From positions 62,001 to 126,000 of the forward strand of contig NZ_JARXZC010000008.1 of assembly GCF_029894335.1 (NCBI RefSeq): a stretch of 64,000 nucleotides of DNA, in the 5' to 3' direction. A model generated the notes under the pieces. That model saw nothing but the letters and a program-made list of their open reading frames with translations, was not told where the DNA came from and searched no databases. Source of the DNA: Kitasatospora sp. MAP5-34. Its GTDB lineage: Bacteria > Actinomycetota > Actinomycetes > Streptomycetales > Streptomycetaceae. The translations under genes were made by a program, and so were the position numbers. This document shows positions 16,910-25,863 of the stretch, piece after piece; positions within the stretch are counted from its first letter, which is position 1; each line of letters begins with the position of its first letter.

Positions 16910-17776
16910 CTACCCTTCGACCTGTCGGTAGATGATGGTGGTGCTCCCCAGGACGATCCTGGAGCCGTCGCGGAGCGTAGCGCGCTGGGTGTGCTGCCCG
17001 TCCACCACGATGCCGTTGGTCGAGCCCAGGTCGAGCACCATGGCGGGTGTGCCGGGCCGGATCTCGGCGTGCTTGCGGGAGACACCCGGGTCGTCGACGC
17101 GTACGTCCGCCTCGGTGGAGCGGCCCAGTACGCAGGCGTTGCCGGTGATCTGGTGGCGGACGCCGTTGATCTCGATCCAGCGCCTGGTGGCGGCGGAGGT
17201 GTGCCCGGCCCCCGGGAACGGGCGGACGTTGCCGCCGGCGGTCGGGGGTGCGGGTGGCATGGCGGGAGGTGTGGACGGCGGGGGCGGCGCGCCGTACGGG
17301 GCCGCGCTCTGCTGCTGCCAGGGCGCGCCGGGAGCGGGCGCGGTGGGCGGGCGTCCGTAGCCGGGGTGGGCCTGCGGCGGGGCGGCCTGCGGCGGCTGCT
17401 CCTCGGCGGCGAGGGTGCGGCTGCGCACCCGGTACAGGCCGGTGTCCAGGTCGTCGGCCTGCTCCAGGTTGACCTGGAGCGGCCCCATGAAGCTGTAGCG
17501 CTGGGCGTCGGCGTACTCGCGCACCATGCCGGAGAGCTCGGTGCCGAGCTGGCTGGAGTACGGGCTGAGGCGCTCGTAGTCGTGCGAGCTGAGTTCGACG
17601 ATGAAGTCGTTGGGCACCACGGTGCGGTCGCGGTTCCAGATGGTGGCGTTGTTGTCGCACTCGCGCTGCAGCGCTCCGGCGATCTCCACGGGCTGGACCT
17701 CGGACTTGAACACCTTGGCGAAGGTGCCGTTCACGAGACCCTCGAGCCGCTGTTCGAACTTCTTCAGGACTCCCAC
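16910..17776 (-). CDS. fhaA: DUF3662-FHA protein FhaA
   Basis: 288 residues from GTG 17776 (VGVLKKFEQRLEGLVNGTF, with GGAAGGG upstream). The DUF3662 domain (about 1-120) contains EVQPVEIAGALQRECDNNA and VPNDFIVELS. A Pro/Ala/Gln-rich linker (about 125-195) and a C-terminal FHA domain (CVLGRSTEADVRVDDPGVSR, DLGSTNGIVVDG) follow. FhaA proteins read phosphothreonine, including on the MviN pseudokinase in mycobacteria. It is the first gene of the operon. Confidence 0.94.
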   Translation of the reverse strand: MGVLKKFEQRLEGLVNGTFAKVFKSEVQPVEIAGALQRECDNNATIWNRDRTVVPNDFIVELSSHDYERLSPYSSQLGTELSGMVREYADAQRYSFMGPLQVNLEQADDLDTGLYRVRSRTLAAEEQPPQAAPPQAHPGYGRPPTAPAPGAPWQQQSAAPYGAPPPPSTPPAMPPAPPTAGGNVRPFPGAGHTSAATRRWIEINGVRHQITGNACVLGRSTEADVRVDDPGVSRKHAEIRPGTPAMVLDLGSTNGIVVDGQHTQRATLRDGSRIVLGSTTIIYRQVEG

Positions 17777-18154
17777 GGGGCACCCCCTTCCAAGGGCTTC
17801 GGTCGGGCTCCGGGTGGGCCCTACTAGCGGTACTTCCGTACTGATCGTATCCACGCCCGGGCCATTCGTACGGTTCCCCGCGCGGGTGGTGCTCCGGGGT
17901 GAGCCTTGGCACAGCCCTCACCTGCGGCAAGCCAGGAGTACCCGGACCGGGGCGGGCTCACCCCTCGATCCTCCTCCTCCGCTCAGCGGCCGACGGCCTC
18001 CGGCGGAAGGGATTCGTAGCCTCCCCGCAGGTCGTGCTAATGTTTTGCACGTCGGAAGGGGCCGCCCGAGAGGGAGCCGGACCGGAGACCAGCAAGAACC
18101 CGAGAGGGTTCGAAGCGGGTCCGAGGATCGGATAGCATCTACGACATCACTCGG
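17777..18154. other. 378-bp divergent intergenic region (fhaA / tRNA-Leu)
   Basis: It must contain the promoter of the minus-strand kinase operon and that of tRNA-Leu. For the tRNA a candidate TTCGAA (18109-18114) and TAGCAT (18133-18138) with an 18-base spacer is seen. For the operon I see no clear -35/-10 pair. No gene is supported here. Confidence 0.5.
18109..18138 (+). promoter_or_regulatory. Candidate tRNA-Leu promoter
   Basis: TTCGAA and TAGCAT hexamers with an 18-base spacer, 16 bases before the mature tRNA 5' end. The call rests on pattern and position only. Confidence 0.4.
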
Positions 18155-18237
18155 GCGCGAGTGGCGGAACGGCAGACGCGCTGGCTTCAGGTGCCAGTGT
18201 CCTAACGGACGTGGGGGTTCAAATCCCCCCTCGCGCA
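18155..18237 (+). tRNA. tRNA-Leu (anticodon CAG)
   Basis: An 83-base class II tRNA. The acceptor GCGCGAG (18155-18161) pairs with CTCGCGC (18230-18236), with discriminator A. The anticodon stem CTGGC/GCCAG encloses TTCAGGT with CAG at 18188-18190. The long variable arm is GTGTCC/GGACGT-like, and the T arm contains GGGGGTTCAAATCCCCC. It reads the most used Leu codon of this GC-rich genome. CCA is not encoded. Confidence 0.97.
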
Positions 18238-18242
18238 CAGCG

Positions 18243-18278
18243 GAGCCCCGCAGATCTCAGGATCTGCGGGGCTCTTTT
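18243..18278 (+). terminator. Terminator after tRNA-Leu
   Basis: 14-bp perfect stem GAGCCCCGCAGATC / GATCTGCGGGGCTC with loop TCAG, followed by TTTT. A classical intrinsic terminator 6 bases after the tRNA. Confidence 0.92.
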
Positions 18279-18510
18279 GCGTGCGCCGAGAATGCGTGCC
18301 TCGAGCGGGACGGGGATCTGTGCTTGGCGACTGCGGGTGCCCCCGGATCAGCCCTGTCATTGCGGGCTGATAAAAAGCTCATCAGGAATTCAGTTGGGCA
18401 GTCGGGGGATATGTCCCATTTGGCCGCTTACTACGCTTGCGGCCCTTTGCCCGGTGTTCTGGCTGGAATTTCGCCTATTCCTGCACATAGTCATCCCAAG
18501 GAGAACGCGG

Positions 18511-21486
18511 ATGCTCGACCCGTCGGGTCACAACCGGACACCTCGAATAAGAGGGTCACTCGGACGCGCGAGCACCCTCGCGGTCGTCACCGCGGCTCTC
18601 GTCGCCGGTGCCGGTCTGCCGACCGCCGTGACGGCCCAGGCCGCGACCGTCACCCCGCAGCGGGTCGGCGGAGTCGCCCCGGTCCCGGTGGGCGCCGCCA
18701 AGGTCGCCGACCCGGCGGGGAACACCTCGCTGGACCTCAGCGTCCACCTGCGCTCGCGTGACGAGCAGGGGGCCCACGCCCTCGCCGCCGCCGTCGCGGA
18801 CACCACCTCCCCGCAGTACCGCCACTACCTGGGGACGGGCGAGTTCGCCCAGCGCTTCGGCGCCGACCGGGCGACGGTCGCCAAGGTCGAGCAGGCGCTC
18901 CGGGCCAAGGGCCTGACGCCGGGTGACCTGGAGGCCGACGGCCTGTCGATCCCGGTGCACACCACCGTGGCGGCAGCCAAGAGCGCTTTCGACACCAACT
19001 TCGCGGGCTACCGCCTCGCCGACGGCTCGACCGGTCTGGCGAACACCGCCGCCCCGTCCTTCGGTGGCGACGTGGCCGGCTCGATCGTCAGCGTGGTCGG
19101 CCTCAACACGCTGGCCCGCCCGCACGACAACCACGTCGGCGGCCGGACCGTCGAGGTGCCGAAGGCCAAGCCGGGCGTCAGCTCGCGGGCCGCGTCGGAC
19201 TACCCGCAGCTCTGCCAGTCGGTCAAGGACCAGCTGACCACGAGCCTGGGGGCGACCGAGGGCACCAACTACTTCAGCGCCTCCTCGCTCGCCTCGGTCT
19301 ACGGGATGAACAGCCTGAGTGACGGCGGCGCCGGCACCACGGTCGCGATCTTCTCGCTGGAGTCGTACGACGCCTCCGCCGTCCAGGCCTTCCAGAACTG
19401 CTACGGCACCAACGCCTCCGTCACCCGGATCGGCGTCAACACCGGTCAGCAGGCCCCGCCGAACACCTCCACCGTGGGCATCGAGTCCGCACTCGACATC
19501 GACACCATCGTGGGTCTCGCCCCGAAGGCGAACGTGCTGGTCTACCAGGGCCCGGACGCGGCGAACGCGAGCGACGCGGCCCTCCAGGCCACGTACCGGC
19601 AGATCGTCACGGACAACAAGGCGCAGGTCATCTCGTCCAGCTGGGGCGTCTGCGACAACGTCGTGGCGGCGGGCTCCATGCAGGCCGAGAGCGACATCTT
19701 CCTGCAGGCCGCGCTCCAGGGCCAGACCGTGGTCGCCGCCTCCGGCGACAACGGCTCCAGCTCCTGCAAGAACCTGGGCTCCAGCGTCCCGGACCCGAAC
19801 ATCCTGAGCGCGGACGACCCGGCCGTCCAGCCGTTCGTCACCGGCGTCGGCGGCACCACCTTGACCGGCGGCGTGGCCAACCCGTCCGAGACGGTGTGGA
19901 ACAGCAACAACGGCGCCAGCGGCGGTGGCATCGCCCACCTGCCGATCAACAACGCGTTCAACTTCCAGGCCGGCTTCACCGCTCCCGGTTACACCAACAA
20001 CTGTGGTGCCGGTGCCGGGCAGACCTGCCGGCAGAGCCCGGACGTCGCCGCCGTCGCCGACCCGTCGACCGGCTACGTCATCGCGACCGGCCCGACCTCC
20101 TGGACGACCATCGGTGGCACCAGTGGCGCGGCCCCGCTGTGGGCGGCCATCGCGGCGCACCTGAACTCCTCCGGCAAGTGCGCCGGCCGGGTCGGTCTGC
20201 TGAACCAGCCGCTGTACAACGCCGCCAAGACCGGTCACAGCCCGCTGACCGACATCACCACGGGCAACAACGACCTCGGCACCCACGGCGGCCTGTACGC
20301 GGCCGCGCCGGGCTACGACATGGCGACCGGCCTGGGCACCCCGAAGGCGTCCCAGATCGTCGACCAGATCTGCCCGCCGGCCGCGACCTTCACGCCGCTC
20401 CCGCCGGTGCGCATCCTGGACGGCCGGGGCACCCCGACCGCCGGCTACACCGACTACACGCTCCAGGTCACCGGGCAGGGTGGCGTCCCCACCACCGGGG
20501 TCTCGGCCGTGGTCCTGAACGTCACGGTCACCGACGCCAGGCAGTCCGGCGGTTACCTGACCGTCTACCCGCACGGCACCCAGCGCCCGCTGTCGTCGAA
20601 CCTCAACTGGGCGGCCAACCAGACCATCCCGAACCTGGTCACCGTGCCGGTCGTCGACGGCATGGTCAACCTGTACAACGGTGGCTGGGGCCAGGTGGGC
20701 CTCATCGCCGACATTCAGGGCTACTACTCCACCACCCAGCCGGGTTCGCAGCTCCAGCCGGTCAGCCCGACCCGCCTGCTGGACACCCGCGACCCGTCCC
20801 AGCCCCACGTGGCCAACGTGGCCCCCCAGAGCGCGATCTCGCTGCCGGTCGCCGGCCAGGCGGGCGTGCCCGCCAGCGGTGCCACGGCTGCGGTGCTCAA
20901 CGTCACGGTGACCGACACCGCCGGTACCGGCTGGCTCACCGCCTACCCGTCGGGCACCAACCGCGCGACGGCCTCCAACCTGAACTGGGCTGCCGGGCAG
21001 ACCATCCCGAACGCGGTGATCGTGCCGATCGGGGCCGACGGCACCGTCAGCCTCTTCAACGGCAGCTACTCCCCGACCAACGTCATCGTGGACATCGCGG
21101 GCTACTTCTCGCCCTCGGTCTCCGGCGGTCGGTTCCACCAGGCGGGCCCGGCCCGTCAGCTGGACACCCGGTACGACCTGAAGGCCCCGCTGAGCGGCGG
21201 GAACCCGTACGTGCTGACGCTGCGTGACACCAACGGGCGCCCGCTGACGGCGGCCACCTCGGCGGTCCTCAACGTCACCGTCACCAAGACCACCGCTCCC
21301 GGGTACCTGACGGTGTGGCCGGACGGCAGCGCCCACCCCACCGTGTCCAACCTGAACTGGACCGCGGGCACCACCATCGCCAACCAGGTGACCGTCCCGG
21401 TCGTCAACGGCAAGGTCGACCTGGCGGCCTTCGGGTACGGCAGCGCCGACGCGGTCGTCGACCTGCTCGGTTTCTACAGCAACTGA
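18511..21486 (+). CDS. Secreted S53 (sedolisin) protease with three C-terminal repeats
   Basis: 991 residues from ATG 18511 behind AAGGAGA. The order is: signal peptide (about 1-45, ending near TAVTAQAA), pro-kumamolisin activation domain (about 60-225), S53 catalytic domain (about 235-625), then three repeats of about 115 residues (20398-20740, 20752-21112, 21130-21480). Catalytic elements are GIESALDIDTIVG (Glu/Asp), the oxyanion region AASGDNGSSSC and the Ser in GGTSGAAPLWA. Each repeat contains AVLNVTVT, a YLTV/WLTAYP-like strand, SNLNW and a closing DI.GYY/F motif. Sedolisins are acid-active Ser-Glu-Asp peptidases. The repeats look like a surface or carbohydrate-binding module, which is inferred. 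Confidence 0.92.
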   Translation: MLDPSGHNRTPRIRGSLGRASTLAVVTAALVAGAGLPTAVTAQAATVTPQRVGGVAPVPVGAAKVADPAGNTSLDLSVHLRSRDEQGAHALAAAVADTTSPQYRHYLGTGEFAQRFGADRATVAKVEQALRAKGLTPGDLEADGLSIPVHTTVAAAKSAFDTNFAGYRLADGSTGLANTAAPSFGGDVAGSIVSVVGLNTLARPHDNHVGGRTVEVPKAKPGVSSRAASDYPQLCQSVKDQLTTSLGATEGTNYFSASSLASVYGMNSLSDGGAGTTVAIFSLESYDASAVQAFQNCYGTNASVTRIGVNTGQQAPPNTSTVGIESALDIDTIVGLAPKANVLVYQGPDAANASDAALQATYRQIVTDNKAQVISSSWGVCDNVVAAGSMQAESDIFLQAALQGQTVVAASGDNGSSSCKNLGSSVPDPNILSADDPAVQPFVTGVGGTTLTGGVANPSETVWNSNNGASGGGIAHLPINNAFNFQAGFTAPGYTNNCGAGAGQTCRQSPDVAAVADPSTGYVIATGPTSWTTIGGTSGAAPLWAAIAAHLNSSGKCAGRVGLLNQPLYNAAKTGHSPLTDITTGNNDLGTHGGLYAAAPGYDMATGLGTPKASQIVDQICPPAATFTPLPPVRILDGRGTPTAGYTDYTLQVTGQGGVPTTGVSAVVLNVTVTDARQSGGYLTVYPHGTQRPLSSNLNWAANQTIPNLVTVPVVDGMVNLYNGGWGQVGLIADIQGYYSTTQPGSQLQPVSPTRLLDTRDPSQPHVANVAPQSAISLPVAGQAGVPASGATAAVLNVTVTDTAGTGWLTAYPSGTNRATASNLNWAAGQTIPNAVIVPIGADGTVSLFNGSYSPTNVIVDIAGYFSPSVSGGRFHQAGPARQLDTRYDLKAPLSGGNPYVLTLRDTNGRPLTAATSAVLNVTVTKTTAPGYLTVWPDGSAHPTVSNLNWTAGTTIANQVTVPVVNGKVDLAAFGYGSADAVVDLLGFYSN

Positions 21487-21513
21487 GCGGATTCGGTAGC
21501 TGACCGGTACGAC

Positions 21514-21552
21514 AAGAGCGGCGCCCTCCCCGGTGGGGAGGGCGCCGCTCTT
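21514..21552. terminator. Bidirectional terminator between convergent genes
   Basis: 18-bp perfect stem (21514-21531 / 21535-21552, AAGAGCGGCGCCCTCCCC and complement) with loop GGT. The stem can be extended by CGGTACGA/TCGTACCG after a single mismatch. It serves the sedolisin gene and the opposing histidine kinase gene. Confidence 0.9.
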
Positions 21553-21563
21553 CTCGTACCGGG

Positions 21564-22760
21564 CTACTCGCCGACGGCCGGGAGGTCGGCGCGGACGACG
21601 AAGCCGCCCTCCGGGGTGGCGGCGGCGGTGAGCGAGCCGCCGAGCAGCTGGGCCCGCTCGCGCAGGCCGACCAGGCCGTGGCCGCCGCCGGGGAGGACGG
21701 GCACGGAGCTCGTGCCCAGCGGTGGCGGCCCGTTCCGGACCTCGACCAGCAGTCGGGGACCCCGGGCGCCCAGCCGGACCTCTATGGCCGCGCCGGGGGC
21801 GTGCTTGGTGATGTTGGTGAGGGCCTCCTGGACCGTCCGGTAGGCGGCCCGTTCGACCGCCTCCGGCCACGGGTGGTCGCCCGGGCACAGCTCGGTGGTG
21901 ACCTGCAGCCCGCTGCTCTCGATCAGCCCGGGGAGGTCCGCCAGGCGCGGCTGCGGGGCGAGCGGCGCGTCCGGCCGCAGGCCCGCCGCGCGCAGCACCC
22001 CGACCATCTGCCGCAGCTCCTCCAGGGTGCGGACGGAGAGCTCGCGGATCGTCCCGGCGGTGGACTTGACGAGCGGCTCGCTGGAGACCACCTGGAGCGC
22101 GCCGGCCTGGATGCTGATCAGGCTGACCTGGTGGGAGACCACGTCGTGCATCTCCCGGGCCAGCCGCGCCCGCTCGGTGGCGAGGACGCGCTCCGCCAGC
22201 AGCCGGCTCTCGCGCTGCTGCCCCTTGGTCAGCTCGTCCAGCCGGACGGCGAGTTCGTGCCTGGTACGGGCGAGCAGGCCGAGGGCGGCCGGCCCGGCGG
22301 CGAGCATCACGCACTGGATGGCGTACAGCGCGTTGTCCCGGGTCAGCGCGAACGGGTGGTCCGCGAGCGGCCAGTGGAAGAACTCCACCAGTGCGAAGGC
22401 GGTGGCGCAGAGCACCGTCACGCGGAGCTTGGAATAGTGCGAGGCGACCGAGTAGACCGCCGTCATCGGGGCGATCCAGATGAAGTCGACGGAGCTGCCG
22501 GGCAGCGTCAGCAGCAGCACCAGGACGGGCCAGCGCCTGCGCAGCAGCAGGGCCGCCGTCGCCAGCGCGGAGAGCGCCACCTGCCACCAGGAGGCGCCCT
22601 TGGAGACCAGCACGGTGTCCAGTGCGGCGACCAGTACGGGCAGGGTCAGCATCAGCCAGGGCGCGGTCAGCCAGGGCGCCGTCAGCCAGGCCGGGCGGCC
22701 GCTGCCGCTGGTGGCGGTTCTCACGGGCTCGCCGGTTCTCACGGGCTCGCTGGTGCTCAT
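21564..22760 (-). CDS. NarL/DesK-type sensor histidine kinase
   Basis: 398 residues from ATG 22760, overlapping the stop of the response regulator gene by 4 bases (ATGA). Four or five hydrophobic helices without a large outside loop fill about 35-165. They are followed by the HisKA_3 dimerisation domain (REMHDVVSHQVSLISIQAGAL, phospho-His about residue 210) and a HATPase domain (VQEALTNITKHAPGA, GGGHGLVGLRERAQLLGG). With so little outside sequence, it probably senses a membrane signal. It forms a two-component pair with the upstream regulator. Confidence 0.93.
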   Translation of the reverse strand: MSTSEPVRTGEPVRTATSGSGRPAWLTAPWLTAPWLMLTLPVLVAALDTVLVSKGASWWQVALSALATAALLLRRRWPVLVLLLTLPGSSVDFIWIAPMTAVYSVASHYSKLRVTVLCATAFALVEFFHWPLADHPFALTRDNALYAIQCVMLAAGPAALGLLARTRHELAVRLDELTKGQQRESRLLAERVLATERARLAREMHDVVSHQVSLISIQAGALQVVSSEPLVKSTAGTIRELSVRTLEELRQMVGVLRAAGLRPDAPLAPQPRLADLPGLIESSGLQVTTELCPGDHPWPEAVERAAYRTVQEALTNITKHAPGAAIEVRLGARGPRLLVEVRNGPPPLGTSSVPVLPGGGHGLVGLRERAQLLGGSLTAAATPEGGFVVRADLPAVGE

Positions 22761-23431
22761 GCCTCGGGCTGCTGCCGTGGGGCCCGGGCCAGCCCGGCGC
22801 GGTTGGCGACCACGGCCGCCTGGACGCGGTTGGCGACGCCGAGCTTGCCCAGGATGGCGCTGATGTGGTCCTTCACGGTGCCGGTGCCCAGGAAGAGCCG
22901 GTCGGCGATCTCCGCGTTCGACAGGCCCTCGCCGAGCAGCGCGAGCACGTCCAGCTCGCGGCCGGTCAGCCCCCGGGTCAGCGAGCCGGCCTCCGCGTCC
23001 GGGCCGCCGCCCTCGACGTACCCGCCGATCACGGTGCGGGTGACGGTGGGCGAGAGCACGCTGCCACCGGCGGCGAGCACCCGGACGGCGTGCACCAGCT
23101 GCTCGGGGGCGGTGTCCTTGAGCAGGAACCCGGCGGCGCCGGCCCGCAGGGCGGTGCCGATGTACTCGTCGGTGTCGAAGGTGGTGAGCATCGCCACCGC
23201 CGGCGGGTGCGGCAGGGCCCGCAGCCGCCGCAGCACCGACACCCCGTCCAGATCGGGCATCCGGATGTCCAGCAGCACCACGTGTGGCCGAAGGGCGCTC
23301 ACCCGGTCCTCGGCCAGGCCGCCGGAGCAGTCGCCGACCACCTCCAGGTCGGGGGCCGAGCCGACGATCAGTCCCAGCCCGGAGCGGACCAGGACCTCGT
23401 CGTCCACGATCAGGACGCGGATCGGGGTCAT
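22757..23431 (-). CDS. NarL-type response regulator
   Basis: 224 residues from ATG 23431. Receiver domain: acidic pocket VDDE, phospho-Asp in VVLLDIRMPDLDG (about residue 55), Thr in MLTTFD and Lys in LLKDTAPEQL. LuxR-type HTH at the C-terminus: LTGRELDVLALLGEGLSNAE and TGTVKDHISAILGKLGV. It is cognate to the overlapping kinase gene. Targets are unknown. Confidence 0.94.
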   Translation of the reverse strand: MTPIRVLIVDDEVLVRSGLGLIVGSAPDLEVVGDCSGGLAEDRVSALRPHVVLLDIRMPDLDGVSVLRRLRALPHPPAVAMLTTFDTDEYIGTALRAGAAGFLLKDTAPEQLVHAVRVLAAGGSVLSPTVTRTVIGGYVEGGGPDAEAGSLTRGLTGRELDVLALLGEGLSNAEIADRLFLGTGTVKDHISAILGKLGVANRVQAAVVANRAGLARAPRQQPEA

Positions 23432-23705
23432 GGTCTCTCCTAAAGGTGTGAGCGGGGGTCGGGTCCGAGCTTAGAGCGGCCGGTCGGAGCAGGGCGCTGA
23501 GCTGCCGGGCGGAGAATACCCCCGCCGATCGGCGGGGGGCGGAATCCGCTGCCCGGTTCACGTAATTCTCATCCGGGGTGAGCAACCATGGAAAGCGGCG
23601 ACCACCTACCGGTACGGGCCGATCGGAGCCCGGCCATCGGGCCGGGACAGGCGCCCCGGGGGTTGTGCGGATGCGCCCCCACATCTGATCGTTTGGAATT
23701 GAGCT

Positions 23706-25553
23706 GTGTCCTCCACTGTGAAGCCGGAGCCCTCCGCCGTTCCCCCCGAGCGCTCCGGCGCCGCCGCGCGGCTGCTGGCGCGCTGGTCGCCGCGCGCTGC
23801 CACCACCACCGTCTGGTACCTACGCCTGCTCGCCCTGCTCAACCTGGTCGCGGTGCTGGCGGTGCCGTTCCGCAACCAGGTGCAGCACCACAACGAGGGC
23901 GAGTTCTTCACGCCCTACCTGCTGACCGCCGGTCTGACCTCGATGGTGCTGTCGCTGTTCCTGGCGGTCGCGATGCGGCGGCGCAAGCGGGCGGCGTGGA
24001 TCTTCAACACGGCGGTGTCCGGGCTGTTCTTCCTGCTCTACCTGCTGCTGATGCTGTGGCCCGAGGAGGACGTGCGGTACAGCTCGCACCCGCTGAACTA
24101 CTTCTCCACCGTGCTGACCGGGCTGTTCTTCATCGCCTGCCTGCTCGGGCGCCGCGAGTTCACCTCCAAGGGCGACCGCTCCAACCCGAAGATCGGGGCC
24201 GCCACCTTCATCGCCGGCCTGCTGTTCGGCGGCGGGCTCGGCGCGCTGCTGGTCGAGTGGACCAACACCGTCACGGGCGCGACCTTCGGCGACCGGTTCG
24301 GCTACTCGGTGGCCCGGATGGTCACCATTCAGCCGTCCGAGCACGTGCTCGACGTGATCGACGTGCCGACCTGGGTGAACGCCTTCATCAACGCGATGGG
24401 CGCGGTGCTCTTCCTGCTCGTCCTGTACGTGGTCTTCCGCAGCCCGCGCGGGCAGGAGCTGCTGACGGCCGAGGACGAGGCCAAGCTGCGCGAGCTGCTG
24501 GACCGGCAGGGCGGGCGGGACTCGCTCGGGTACTTCGCGCTGCGCCGGGACAAGGCGGTGATCTTCTCGCCGAGCGGCAAGGCGGCAGTGGCGTACCGGG
24601 TGCTCGGTGGCGTCTCGCTGGCCTCCGGCGACCCGATCGGGGATCCGGAGGCGTGGCCGGGCGCGATCGACAACTGGCTGGCCGAGGCCCGCGCGCACGC
24701 CTGGGCGCCGGCCGTGATGGGCGCCTCCGAGGAGGCCGGGGTGATCTACGCCCGGCACGGCCTGGACGCGCTGGAGCTGGGCGACGAGGCGATCGTCGAA
24801 CTGGACGAGTTCTCGCTCGACGGCCGGGCGATGCGGGTGGTCCGCCAGGCGTACAACCGGGTCAAGCGGGCCGGCTACACGGTGCGGGTCCGGCGGCACG
24901 AGGACATCCCCGAGGCCGAGATGGCCGCGCTGGTGGAGAAGGCCGACCACTGGCGGGACGGCGCGACGGAGCGCGGGTTCTCGATGGCGCTCGGCCGGTT
25001 GGGCGACCCGGACGACGGGCGCTGCGTGATGCTCGAATGCCACGACTCGGACGGCGAGCTGCAGGCGCTGCTGAGTTTCGTCCCGTGGGGCGACAAGGGT
25101 CTCTCGCTGGACCTGATGCGCCGGGCCCGGGACACCGAGAACGGCCTGATGGAATTCATGGTGATCGAACTGCTGCAGGACTCGAAGCAGATCGAGCTGG
25201 AGCGGGTCTCGCTGAACTTCGCGATGTTCCGCTCGGTCTTCGAGCGCGGCTCGAAGCTCGGCGCCGGTCCGGTTCTCCGGCTGTGGCGCGCTGTGCTGGG
25301 CTTTTTCTCCCGCTGGTGGCAGATCGAGTCCCTCTATCGGGCGAACGCGAAGTACCGCCCGATCTGGGAGCCCCGCTATCTGCTGTTCGAGAAGAGCAGC
25401 GAGATCCCCCGGATCGGTCTCGCCAGCGCCCGTGCGGAGGGTTTCATCACCGCACCGAGTCTCCCCGCTCTGTTCCGTCGTCGACATGTCCGGGCCGCCG
25501 CAGGAGCGGACGGGCCCGGGCTGCCGGTGGCGGAACGCGGTGGGAAGGGGTAG
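23706..25553 (+). CDS. Membrane protein with phosphatidylglycerol lysyltransferase (DUF2156) domain
   Basis: 615 residues from GTG 23706. Five or six membrane helices (about 40-250: WYLRLLALLNLVAVLAV, TAGLTSMVLSLFLAVAM, FLLYLLLMLW, and more) are followed by a cytosolic DUF2156/MprF-type tandem GNAT domain (about 275-580) with SLGYFALRRDKAVIFSPSGK, ASGDPIGDPEAW, VLGGVSLA and MEFMVIELLQDSKQIELERV. MprF-like proteins move Lys or Ala from aminoacyl-tRNA to phosphatidylglycerol, lowering surface negative charge and resisting cationic peptides. No tRNA-synthetase domain is attached, so the donor is unknown. It stands alone on the plus strand. Confidence 0.85.
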   Translation: MSSTVKPEPSAVPPERSGAAARLLARWSPRAATTTVWYLRLLALLNLVAVLAVPFRNQVQHHNEGEFFTPYLLTAGLTSMVLSLFLAVAMRRRKRAAWIFNTAVSGLFFLLYLLLMLWPEEDVRYSSHPLNYFSTVLTGLFFIACLLGRREFTSKGDRSNPKIGAATFIAGLLFGGGLGALLVEWTNTVTGATFGDRFGYSVARMVTIQPSEHVLDVIDVPTWVNAFINAMGAVLFLLVLYVVFRSPRGQELLTAEDEAKLRELLDRQGGRDSLGYFALRRDKAVIFSPSGKAAVAYRVLGGVSLASGDPIGDPEAWPGAIDNWLAEARAHAWAPAVMGASEEAGVIYARHGLDALELGDEAIVELDEFSLDGRAMRVVRQAYNRVKRAGYTVRVRRHEDIPEAEMAALVEKADHWRDGATERGFSMALGRLGDPDDGRCVMLECHDSDGELQALLSFVPWGDKGLSLDLMRRARDTENGLMEFMVIELLQDSKQIELERVSLNFAMFRSVFERGSKLGAGPVLRLWRAVLGFFSRWWQIESLYRANAKYRPIWEPRYLLFEKSSEIPRIGLASARAEGFITAPSLPALFRRRHVRAAAGADGPGLPVAERGGKG

Positions 25554-25863
25554 TCCCTCCGCCGGGGGGCGGAGGGCAACCGGTCAGGTCCCGGTACCGA
25601 CCGGTTGACCTGCCCGGGCACCCGTCCGATCAGTAATTTCCCGACACCGCGACGGATTGGGGATCAGTCGCGGCACCGGCGTTCGGGGGGTAACTCGCGG
25701 TTTCTCTCCCTCTTCAGGATGAGTCGGGATTCCCCTTTTGAGCTGAGGCATTCGCTATGGCGAGTCCCTAGTGTTGATGAAGTGGGTTCCGGAAGCATGC
25801 GGGGCAGGATGGTTTCGGGCCTGGAAAGTGTTGGGTCGAGAAGGAGCGGACAGGAGCACTGTC
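25554..25863. other. 310-bp intergenic region
   Basis: It holds a hairpin at 25574-25615 just after the MprF-like gene and an AT-richer stretch near 25690-25780 that may contain the promoter of the next gene. I see no convincing small gene. Confidence 0.45.
25574..25615 (+). terminator. Probable terminator after MprF-like gene
   Basis: Arms CAACCGGTC (25577-25585) and GACCGGTTG (25599-25607), with outer GGGCA/TGCCC pairing after a short internal bulge. Confidence 0.6.

Noticed and set aside
18556..22587. Very long open frame on the minus strand opposite the sedolisin gene
   Set aside because: It is the high-GC mirror frame of a well-supported gene, rich in Arg/Gly/Val/His with no family motif, and it runs through the terminator hairpin and into the histidine kinase in the wrong frame.
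23588..25636. Overlapping 682-codon frame over the MprF-like gene
   Set aside because: Translation is Arg/Ala/Gly shadow in another frame; the gene at 23706 has membrane helices and the DUF2156 domain.
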